This document shows positions 8,252-17,227 of a stretch of DNA of 64,000 nt, piece after piece; the stretch's first letter is position 1, and the number at the start of each line of letters is the position of its first letter. The notes below the pieces were generated by a model, which was given only the letters and a program-made list of their open reading frames with translations, ran no database searches and was not told the origin of the DNA. Where the stretch lies: NCBI GenBank assembly GCA_000620205.1, contig JHVP01000001.1, positions 434,001-498,000 of the forward strand. The letters are read 5' to 3'. Both the position numbers and the translations under genes were made by a program. The DNA is from Geodermatophilaceae bacterium URHA0031 (GTDB lineage Bacteria; Actinomycetota; Actinomycetes; Mycobacteriales; Geodermatophilaceae).

Positions 8252-9496
8252 ATGACTCGTCGCGTGTTCTCCGGTGGCAAGGTCCTCGACGGCACGGGTG
8301 CCCCGGCGGCGCCTGCGGACGTGGTGATCGAGGACGGCCGGATCGTCGAGGTCGGCTCCGGGCTGGACGGCGACGAGGTGGTCGACTGCACGGGCGCGAC
8401 CGTGCTGCCGGGCCTGTTCGACTGCCACGTGCACGTGATGATGAGCGGTGTCGACACCCTGCGGCAGCTGCAGACGCCCTTCGGCTACGGCTACTACGAG
8501 GCGCTGCACAACCTGCGGCGCACCCTCGCGCAGGGCATCACCTCGGTCCGGGACGCCGGCGGTGCCGACCTGGGCGTCGCCGAGGCGGTCCGCAACGGGC
8601 TGATCGCCGGCCCGCGGATGCAGATCGCGATCAGCATGCTGTCCCAGACCGGCGGCCACGGCGACGGCTGGCACGTCTGCGGCGCCGACCTGCCGATCTT
8701 CGCCCCGCACCCGGGCCGGCCGGCGACCGTCGTCGACGGCCCGGACGAGATGCGGCGCACCGTCCGCCAGCTGCTGCGGGCCGGCGCCGACGTCATCAAG
8801 GTGGCCACCAGCGGCGGCGTCCTCTCGGCGCGGGACGACCCGCGGCACCCGCACTTCCGCGCCGCCGAGCTCGACGTCCTGGTGGAGGAGGCCGAGGCGG
8901 CGGGGGTGTACGTCATGTCCCACGCACAGGGTGCCGGCGGGATCAAGGCCGCAGTGCGTGCCGGGATCCGCTCCATCGAGCACGGCATCTTCCTCGACGA
9001 CGAGGCGATCGACCTGATGCTGCAGCGCGGCACCTGGCTGGTGCCGACCCTGGCCGCACCGCGCGCCGTGCTGGCGGCGGTGGCCGCCGGCGCCTCACTG
9101 CCGCAGACGGTGATCGACAAGGCCCGCACCGTGCAGGCGGCCCACGACGAGTCGGTCGGCCGGGCGATCGCGGCCGGGGTGAAGGTCGCCATGGGCACCG
9201 ACAGCGGCGTCGGCCCGCACGGGGACAACCTCGTCGAGCTGGGCCTGATGGCCGACTGCGGGATGCGCCCGGAGCAGGCCTGGCACGCCACCACCCTGTC
9301 GGCGGCGGAGCTGCTCGGCGTGGCCGACCAGCTGGGCAGCCTCGAGCCCGGCAAGCGGGCCGACGTCGTGGTCCTCGAGGGCGACGCCAGCGACCTCAGC
9401 GGTCTGTCCGGCCGGGTCCGCGAGGTCTGGCGGGACGGCTCGCTGGTCGCCACCGGCGGCGCGACGGTCGAGGCCGGGACCGTCGCGCCCGGCTGA
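8252..9496 (+). CDS. Amidohydrolase family protein (prolidase/imidazolonepropionase-like)
   Basis: A 414-aa metal-dependent amidohydrolase. It shows an N-terminal beta-sandwich segment and the HxH metal motif in LFDCHVHVMM near residue 64. A carboxylated-lysine candidate lies in DVIKVATSGG, metal histidines in SHAQG and SIEHG, and the final aspartate in MGTDSGVGPH. The C-terminal GSLEPGKRADVVVLEGD is typical. Similar proteins include Xaa-Pro dipeptidases and organophosphate acid hydrolases. It is divergent from the S9 peptidase, which supports a shared role in breaking down small peptides or amides (inference). Confidence 0.9.
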   Translation: MTRRVFSGGKVLDGTGAPAAPADVVIEDGRIVEVGSGLDGDEVVDCTGATVLPGLFDCHVHVMMSGVDTLRQLQTPFGYGYYEALHNLRRTLAQGITSVRDAGGADLGVAEAVRNGLIAGPRMQIAISMLSQTGGHGDGWHVCGADLPIFAPHPGRPATVVDGPDEMRRTVRQLLRAGADVIKVATSGGVLSARDDPRHPHFRAAELDVLVEEAEAAGVYVMSHAQGAGGIKAAVRAGIRSIEHGIFLDDEAIDLMLQRGTWLVPTLAAPRAVLAAVAAGASLPQTVIDKARTVQAAHDESVGRAIAAGVKVAMGTDSGVGPHGDNLVELGLMADCGMRPEQAWHATTLSAAELLGVADQLGSLEPGKRADVVVLEGDASDLSGLSGRVREVWRDGSLVATGGATVEAGTVAPG

Positions 9497-9532
9497 GCCC
9501 CCTGGTCCGGCAGTCGTCAGGGAGCGGGGACG

Positions 9533-10609
9533 TCAGGGACGGCGGGGCTCCTCGGCCTCGGCGGCCGCGGCGGTGCGCCCGGAGTCGTCGGTGTGCACCG
9601 CTGCCTCACCGCCGGCCACCCGCGGCTGCTCGTCGTCGTCCGGGGTCTCCCCGCGGGTCTTCATCAGGCTGGCGACGGTGGCGATGACCAGGACGCCGAG
9701 GATGACGGTGAGGGACAGCCAGATCGGGATCTCCGGGACCGCCTCGATGTGCTCCCCGCCGTTGATGAACGGCAGCTCGTTCGAGTGCAGCGCCTCCATG
9801 ATCAGCTTCACCCCGATGAAGGCCAGGATCACCGCCAGGCCGATGGAGAGGTAGACCAGCCGCTTGAGCAGCCCACCGAGCAGGAAGTAGAGCTGGCGCA
9901 GGCCCATCAACGCGAAGATGTTCGCGGTGAAGACGATGAACGGCTCCTTGGTGAGCCCGAAGATCGCCGGGATGCTGTCCAGCGCGAACAGCAGGTCGGT
10001 CGTCCCCAGCGCCAGGAACACCACGATCATCGGCGTCCACAGCTTCTTGCCGTTCGAGCTGACCCGGAGCTTGTTCTCGTGGAAGTCCGGGGTCATCGGC
10101 AGGACCTTGCGCATCCGCCGGATGAAGGCGTTCTCCTCGTAGTCCTCGTCCTCGTCCCTGTTCCGGATCAGGTTGATCGCGGTGTACACGAGGAAGGCGC
10201 CGAAGATGTAGAACACCCAGGTGAAGCGCTCGATCACCGCGGCGCCGAGCAGGATGAAGACCCCGCGGAGCACCAGCGCGATGATGATCCCGACCATCAG
10301 GACCTCTTGCTGCAGCTTCCTGGGGACCTGGAAGCGCGCCATGATGATCACGAAGACGAACAGGTTGTCGACCGACAGCGAGTACTCGGTCAGCCAGCCG
10401 GCGTAGAACTCCGTCGCGAACTGGGTGTTGGTCACCCCCAGCACCACCGCCCCGAAGACCAGCGCGAGGGCGACGTAGAAGACGACCCAGGCGGTCGCCT
10501 CCTTCACCGAGGGCTCGTGCGGACGGCGGACGACGAGGGCGAGGTCGGCGAGCAACAGGACCGTGAGCCCCACGAACGTCGCGATCTCGAACCAGACGGG
10601 GAGCTCCAC
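9533..10609 (-). CDS. TerC family integral membrane protein (second copy)
   Basis: A 358-aa polytopic membrane protein of the TerC/Alx/YkoY family, implicated in Mn2+ export and metal loading of exported enzymes. Conserved landmarks are EYSLSVDNLFVFVIIM, FALDSIPAIFGLT and the late GVKLIMEALH, each carrying acidic residues in membrane segments typical of the family. A charged loop (RNRDEDEDYEENAF) lies mid-protein and the C-terminal tail is hydrophilic and acidic. The start is GTG at 10607-10609. It is closely similar to the copy at 11227-12315, and a MarR-like gene lies between the two. Confidence 0.9.
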   Translation of the reverse strand: MELPVWFEIATFVGLTVLLLADLALVVRRPHEPSVKEATAWVVFYVALALVFGAVVLGVTNTQFATEFYAGWLTEYSLSVDNLFVFVIIMARFQVPRKLQQEVLMVGIIIALVLRGVFILLGAAVIERFTWVFYIFGAFLVYTAINLIRNRDEDEDYEENAFIRRMRKVLPMTPDFHENKLRVSSNGKKLWTPMIVVFLALGTTDLLFALDSIPAIFGLTKEPFIVFTANIFALMGLRQLYFLLGGLLKRLVYLSIGLAVILAFIGVKLIMEALHSNELPFINGGEHIEAVPEIPIWLSLTVILGVLVIATVASLMKTRGETPDDDEQPRVAGGEAAVHTDDSGRTAAAAEAEEPRRP

Positions 10610-10657
10610 GGGACCCGACTCTACGGGTCACCTCCCGGGTGTACCGGCCAACGAAAT

Positions 10658-10673
10658 GGTGCCCGCGGGCACC
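10658..10673. promoter_or_regulatory. Perfect 16-bp palindrome between marR-like gene and second terC
   Basis: GGTGCCCGCGGGCACC is identical to its reverse complement. It lies 48 bases upstream of the terC start and 50 bases downstream of the MarR-like stop codon. A dimeric MarR protein would bind such a site, so it could be the operator of the second terC. A hairpin or terminator role is the alternative. Confidence 0.4.
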
Positions 10674-10723
10674 TCCCGCCCGGGCTCGGCTGTGTGCTGG
10701 CCCGGCGCGCGCTGAGCCGCTGG

Positions 10724-11230
10724 TCAGCCGTCGAGGAGCGGCACCGACCGGTCGGCCGGAGCGGTGGCGAGCGCCGTCCCGAGGGTGAGGACGCTGCTCC
10801 GCAGCCGCTGGGCCCCGTCGTCGCCGAGCTGCCCGACGACGGCTGCCAGCAACCGGATCCGCAGTCCCTCCACCTGGTCGAGCACCACCCGTCCGGCCTC
10901 GGTCAGGTGGACGAGGGAGCCCTGCTCCGGGCCGGCCGGGGACGCCGGGTGGCGGTGCCGGCCGAGCAGGCCGCGGCGCTCCAGCGCGGCCACCGTCGCC
11001 GGCCCGGCATCGTCCACCTGACCGGTCCGGCGGGCGACGGCCCGCGGGTGCTCCGCGCCCTCGGCGACGGCGAGCAGCGCCTGCAGCTCGCCGGCCCGCA
11101 GACCCGAGACCCCGTCGAGCCGGCGGGCCAGCCCGTCGACCAGCCGGCCGAGCTCGGCGAGGTCGTCGAGCAGGCCGAACAGGTCGGTCGGCCCGTCGAC
11201 CGGCGACCTGTCCAGCTCTGCGACGGTCAC
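10724..11230 (-). CDS. MarR-like winged-helix transcriptional regulator
   Basis: A 168-aa protein. A helical N-terminus is followed by a winged helix (LRAGELQALLAVAEG, then TVAALERRGLLGRHRHP, then a wing and LTEAGRVVLDQVEGLR), and a C-terminal helix that would dimerise. This matches MarR-type regulators. The GTG start overlaps the stop of the upstream terC gene by 4 bases (GTGA), so the two are cotranscribed, and a second terC follows 114 bases downstream. It plausibly regulates this cluster in response to a metal or redox signal. No cysteine-rich or metal-binding motif stands out. Confidence 0.75.
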   Translation of the reverse strand: MTVAELDRSPVDGPTDLFGLLDDLAELGRLVDGLARRLDGVSGLRAGELQALLAVAEGAEHPRAVARRTGQVDDAGPATVAALERRGLLGRHRHPASPAGPEQGSLVHLTEAGRVVLDQVEGLRIRLLAAVVGQLGDDGAQRLRSSVLTLGTALATAPADRSVPLLDG

Positions 11231-12315
11231 CTACCGGCCGCCGGAGGGGCCTGCTCGACACCAGGAGCAGCGACGGCGTCGTCCGCACCGGAGTCCGGTC
11301 CGCCCACCGCCGGGGCCGCGGCGTCCCGGACGCGACGCCGTTCGCGGACCTTGCGGTCGTGCCGCAGGCTGGTCAGCGTCGTCACGAGCAGGGTCACCAG
11401 GATGACCGCCAGCGACAGCCAGGTCGGGATCTCCGGGATGGCGGTGATGTGCTCGCCGCCGTTGACCCAGGACAGCTCGTTGGTGTGCAGCGCGTGGATG
11501 ACCAGCTTGGCGCCGATGAAGGCGAGGATCACCGCGAGGCCGTAGGCCAGGTAGACCAGCCGGTCGAGCAGGCCGTCGATGAGGAAGAACAGCTGCCGCA
11601 GACCCAGCAGCGAGAAGGCGTTGGCGGCGAAGACCAGGTAGGTGTCCTGGGTGAGACCGAAGATCGCCGGGATCGAGTCGACGGCGAAGATGATGTCGGC
11701 GGTGCCGATGGCGATCAGCGCGATGGCGAGCGGGGTGATGTACCGCTTGCCCTGCAGCGTCACCGTAATCCTGTCGCCGTGGTGCTCCTCGGTCGTGGGG
11801 ACGACCTTGCGCACCAGCCGCAGGACGGCGTTCTCCTGGTACTCCTCCTCGCCCTCGTGCCCACCGCTGCGGGCCTGCACCCAGGCGGTGTAGATGAGGA
11901 TGGCGCCGAAGAGGTAGAAGACCCAGCTGAAGTTCTCGATCGCCGCAGCGCCGACGAGGATGAAGATCGTGCGCAGCACCAGCGCGAAGGTGATCCCGAA
12001 GAGCAGCACCTTCTGTTGCGCGATCCTCGGCACGCCGAAGCTGGCCATGATCAGGACGAAGACGAAGAGGTTGTCCACCGAGAGGCTCTTCTCGGTGATG
12101 TAGCCGGCGAAGTACTCACCGCCGGGGGTCGCGCCGCCGAACCACAGCACCAGCAGCCCGAAGACGACGGCGATGCCGATGTAGACCGCCGACCAGGTGG
12201 CTGCCTCGCGGAGAGAGGGTGCGTGCGGGGTCCGGACGTGGCCGACGAAGTCGAAGACCAGCATCCCGACGATCGCGGCGATGGTGATCGCCCAGATCCA
12301 GAAGGGGACGTCCAT
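11227..12315 (-). CDS. TerC family integral membrane protein (first copy)
   Basis: A 362-aa polytopic membrane protein. Landmarks include MDVPFWIWAITIAAIVGMLV, EKSLSVDNLFVFVLIMASFG, and IIFAVDSIPAIFGLT, with acidic residues inside membrane segments as in other TerC/YkoY proteins, which are linked to Mn2+ homeostasis. The start ATG (12313-12315) is preceded by GGAGGA. It is followed by the overlapping marR-like gene. The Shine-Dalgarno lies inside a long hairpin in the leader, so translation may be controlled there. Confidence 0.9.
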   Translation of the reverse strand: MDVPFWIWAITIAAIVGMLVFDFVGHVRTPHAPSLREAATWSAVYIGIAVVFGLLVLWFGGATPGGEYFAGYITEKSLSVDNLFVFVLIMASFGVPRIAQQKVLLFGITFALVLRTIFILVGAAAIENFSWVFYLFGAILIYTAWVQARSGGHEGEEEYQENAVLRLVRKVVPTTEEHHGDRITVTLQGKRYITPLAIALIAIGTADIIFAVDSIPAIFGLTQDTYLVFAANAFSLLGLRQLFFLIDGLLDRLVYLAYGLAVILAFIGAKLVIHALHTNELSWVNGGEHITAIPEIPTWLSLAVILVTLLVTTLTSLRHDRKVRERRRVRDAAAPAVGGPDSGADDAVAAPGVEQAPPAAGR

Positions 12316-12321
12316 GAGCTC

Positions 12322-12391
12322 AGTTCCTCCGGTGCTACTGGCGTGTGCGTCAGTACCCGGAGGTCTCTCCCACCGACCCTTTTCCGGTCGG
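12322..12391 (-). promoter_or_regulatory. Structured leader of terC sequestering its Shine-Dalgarno
   Basis: Read on the minus strand, CCTCCGG (12363-12357) pairs perfectly with CCGGAGG (12332-12326). Between them is a second stem, TACTGACG with CGCCAGTA, that has one mismatch and a 4-base loop. The distal CCGGAGG contains the GGAGG of the terC ribosome-binding site. A further hairpin, CCGACC with GGTCGG, lies just upstream (12391-12373), and GGGAGAGACC joins them. Manganese riboswitches of the yybP-ykoY class often precede terC, but I cannot match this leader to that consensus. Confidence 0.5.
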
Positions 12392-12411
12392 CCGGCAGCG
12401 CCGGAGGTCAT

Positions 12412-12655
12412 GGGACCTCGTGTTGACGACGCTGCCGCGGCGGGATACTCCCCTCCACGTCGAACCGGTCCTGCCCAGGCGGCATCGCCGGACCGGACGC
12501 GGTTCGTCAGAAGGCTGAACGCTCACCAGGCGGCCGGAGTTCCCGACCCTCACGGCGACGTCCGCGCCCGGCGGACGGCGGGCGCGGACTGCCACTCCCG
12601 ACCCCTCGCGCTGGCACCCCGCGCCCGCTCTTCGACGGTCTCCCAGACCCATAGG
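12412..12655. other. Intergenic stretch without a supported gene
   Basis: Lies between the first terC leader and the uvrB terminator. Reading frames exist on both strands but show arginine/proline-rich shadow composition and no start signal. No repeat or RNA gene was recognised. Confidence 0.5.
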
Positions 12656-12711
12656 CGTTGAACGCCCACGACCCACTCCCGGCCGGGGAATGGGCCGTGG
12701 GCGTTCGACGC
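12656..12711. terminator. Long hairpin terminator downstream of uvrB
   Basis: AACGCCCACG (12661-12670) pairs with CGTGGGCGTT (12696-12705). The inner part (CCCA with TGGG, TCCCG with GGGGA) and an outer extension with a G-T wobble also pair. No T-tract follows, as is common in high-GC actinobacteria. It lies about 20 bases past the uvrB stop at 12730. Confidence 0.7.
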
Positions 12712-12729
12712 GTCGGGCGGCGTCCCGCG

Positions 12730-14847
<2,118 letters not shown>

Positions 14848-15118
14848 GCCGTCGACGGTACGACGGGGGTGCGACAGAACGGGGGCTCCGTCGTCGGGAG
14901 GGGGCCGTGGGTCCGCAGTCAGCGGGCTGCCGGCGACCGGGCTGGCACACTCCTGGTCGAGCTGCCCGTCCGAGCGGCACCGCACACGTGTCCTGGGTCA
15001 TGCCAGGTGTGCGGACGCCCGACTGCGGGCATCCGACAGCGAACCCCCTGGTTCAGCTGCCACGAACCCCGCCCCTGCGCCTGCGCGCGGGGCGCTCAGC
15101 AGGAGGACGACCTTCCCC

Positions 15119-17227
15119 ATGACCACCCAGGTGTGGCCCGGTTCCGCTTACCCCCTCGGCGCGACCTACGACGGCACCGGCACCAACTTCGCGATCTTCA
15201 GCGAGGTGGCCGAGAAGGTCGAGCTGTGCCTCTTCGACGAGGCCGGCAACGAGACGCGCATCCGCCTGCCGGAGATGGACGCCTACGTCTGGCACGCCTT
15301 CCTCCCCGGCATCCAGCCCGGGCAGCGCTACGGCTTCCGGGTGCACGGCCCGCACAACCCCGCGCAGGGCCACCGGTGCAACCCGGCCAAGCTGCTGCTG
15401 GACCCCTACGCCAAGGCCATCGACGGCCAGATCGACTGGGACGAGTCGGTCTTCGGGTACCACTTCGCGACCGGCGAGAAGAACGACGACGACTCCGCGG
15501 CGCACATGCCGAAGTCCGTCGTCATCAACCCCTACTTCGACTGGGGCGTGGACCGCCCGCCGAAGACGCCCTACAACAAGACGGTCATCTACGAGGCCCA
15601 CGTCAAGGGCCTGACGATGACCCACCCGCGGGTGCCGGAGGCGCTGCGCGGCACCTACGGCGGCGTCGCGCACCCCGCGATCATCGAGCACCTGCAGAGC
15701 CTGGGCATCACCGCCATCGAGCTGATGCCGGTGCACCAGTTCGTGCAGGACGACACGCTGCAGCAGAAGGGCCTGCGCAACTACTGGGGCTACAACACGA
15801 TCGGCTTCTTCGCGCCGCACAACGAGTACGCGCAGGACACCGACGGCCAGCAGGTGCAGGAGTTCAAGGGCATGGTCCGCGCCCTGCACGAGGCGGGCAT
15901 CGAGGTCATCCTCGACGTCGTCTACAACCACACCGCCGAGGGCAACCACATGGGCCCGACGCTGTCCTTCCGCGGCATCGACAACAAGGCCTACTACCGG
16001 CTGGTCGAGGACGACAAGCAGTACTACATGGACACCACCGGCACCGGGAACTCGCTGAACGTCGCGACCCCGCAGTCGTTGCAGCTGATCATGGACTCGC
16101 TGCGCTACTGGGTGACCGAGATGCACGTCGACGGCTTCCGCTTCGACCTCGCCTCGTCGCTGGCCCGCCAGTTCCACGAGGTCGACCGGCTGTCGGCGTT
16201 CTTCGACCTCTGCCACCAGGACCCGATCGTCAGCCAGGTCAAGCTGATCGCCGAGCCGTGGGACATCGGCGACGGCGGGTACCAGGTCGGCAACTTCCCC
16301 GCGCTGTGGACCGAGTGGAACGGCAAGTACCGGGACACGGTCCGCGACTTCTGGCGCGGCGAGGACGCCACCATCGGCGAGTTCGCCAGCCGGATCACCG
16401 GCTCGGCCGACCTGTACCAGCACTCCGGTCGGCGCCCGGTGGCCAGCATCAACTTCGTCACCGCGCACGACGGCTTCACCCTCAACGACCTGGTCTCCTA
16501 CAACGAGAAGCACAACGAGGCCAACGGCGAGGACAACAACGACGGCGAGAGCCACAACCGCAGCTGGAACTGCGGCGTCGAGGGGCCGACCGACGACCCG
16601 GGGATCCTCGCGCTGCGCGCGCAGCAGCGGCGCAACTTCATCACCTCGCTGATGCTCAGCCAGGGCGTGCCGATGCTGCTGCACGGCGACGAGCTGGGCC
16701 GCACCCAGGGCGGCAACAACAACGGTTACTGCCAGGACGACGAGATCACCTGGATCGACTGGGAGAACGTCGACGAGGGCCTGCTGGAGTTCACCAAGCT
16801 GGTCACCAAGCTGCGCACCGACCACCCGACCTTCCGGCGCCGGAGGTTCTTCCACGGCCGTCCGGTGCGCCGGGAGGAGGGCGACCCGGTGCAGGACATC
16901 GCCTGGCTGACCCCGGCCGGCGAGGTCATGGACGACGACGACTGGGACGTCGGCTTCGCCAAGTCGCTGGCCATGTACCTCAACGGCCACGGCATCCGGG
17001 AGACCGACGAGCGCGGCGAGGACGTCATCGACGACTGCTTCTACCTCGCGTTCAACGCCTCCCACGACCCGATCGACTTCACCCTGCCCAGCAGCGACTA
17101 CGCCGAGGGCTGGACCGTCGTCGTCGACACCGCCGAGCTCGACGAGGTCGAGCCGGTCCAGGTCAAGGCCGGCGAGACGCTGACCATCGCCCCCCGGGCC
17201 ACCGTGGTGCTGCAGGCGGCGGCGTGA
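15119..17227 (+). CDS. glgX: Glycogen debranching enzyme (GlgX/TreX, isoamylase-type GH13)
   Basis: A 702-aa GH13 enzyme that hydrolyses alpha-1,6 branches of glycogen. It has an N-terminal CBM48-like domain (WPGSAYPLGATYDGTGTNFA), then the catalytic barrel: VVYNHTAEGN, the nucleophile Asp in DGFRFDLA (about residue 343), the acid/base Glu in AEPWD (about 379) and the third Asp in TAHDGFT (about 451). AGGAGG at 15101-15106 precedes the ATG by 12 bases. The stop overlaps treY by 4 bases, so debranching is coupled to trehalose synthesis. It is the TreX of a treX-treY-treZ route. Confidence 0.95.
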   Translation: MTTQVWPGSAYPLGATYDGTGTNFAIFSEVAEKVELCLFDEAGNETRIRLPEMDAYVWHAFLPGIQPGQRYGFRVHGPHNPAQGHRCNPAKLLLDPYAKAIDGQIDWDESVFGYHFATGEKNDDDSAAHMPKSVVINPYFDWGVDRPPKTPYNKTVIYEAHVKGLTMTHPRVPEALRGTYGGVAHPAIIEHLQSLGITAIELMPVHQFVQDDTLQQKGLRNYWGYNTIGFFAPHNEYAQDTDGQQVQEFKGMVRALHEAGIEVILDVVYNHTAEGNHMGPTLSFRGIDNKAYYRLVEDDKQYYMDTTGTGNSLNVATPQSLQLIMDSLRYWVTEMHVDGFRFDLASSLARQFHEVDRLSAFFDLCHQDPIVSQVKLIAEPWDIGDGGYQVGNFPALWTEWNGKYRDTVRDFWRGEDATIGEFASRITGSADLYQHSGRRPVASINFVTAHDGFTLNDLVSYNEKHNEANGEDNNDGESHNRSWNCGVEGPTDDPGILALRAQQRRNFITSLMLSQGVPMLLHGDELGRTQGGNNNGYCQDDEITWIDWENVDEGLLEFTKLVTKLRTDHPTFRRRRFFHGRPVRREEGDPVQDIAWLTPAGEVMDDDDWDVGFAKSLAMYLNGHGIRETDERGEDVIDDCFYLAFNASHDPIDFTLPSSDYAEGWTVVVDTAELDEVEPVQVKAGETLTIAPRATVVLQAAA

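Noticed and set aside
10610-10657. Riboswitch before the second terC
   Set aside because: The leader is too short, and a TAGAGT -10-like box lies 8 bases before the GTG, so the transcript is probably leaderless.
12322-12391. Glycine riboswitch or yybP-ykoY (Mn2+) riboswitch before terC
   Set aside because: GGGAGAGACC and CACCGGAGGAAC recall the glycine aptamer, but the conserved core is incomplete and terC is not a glycine gene. The Mn2+ class consensus was not found. Kept only as an unclassified structured leader.
15053-17065. 670-codon minus-strand open frame opposite glgX
   Set aside because: Composition (Val, Asp, Leu, Arg runs) is typical of the antisense of a high-GC gene, and glgX is certain.
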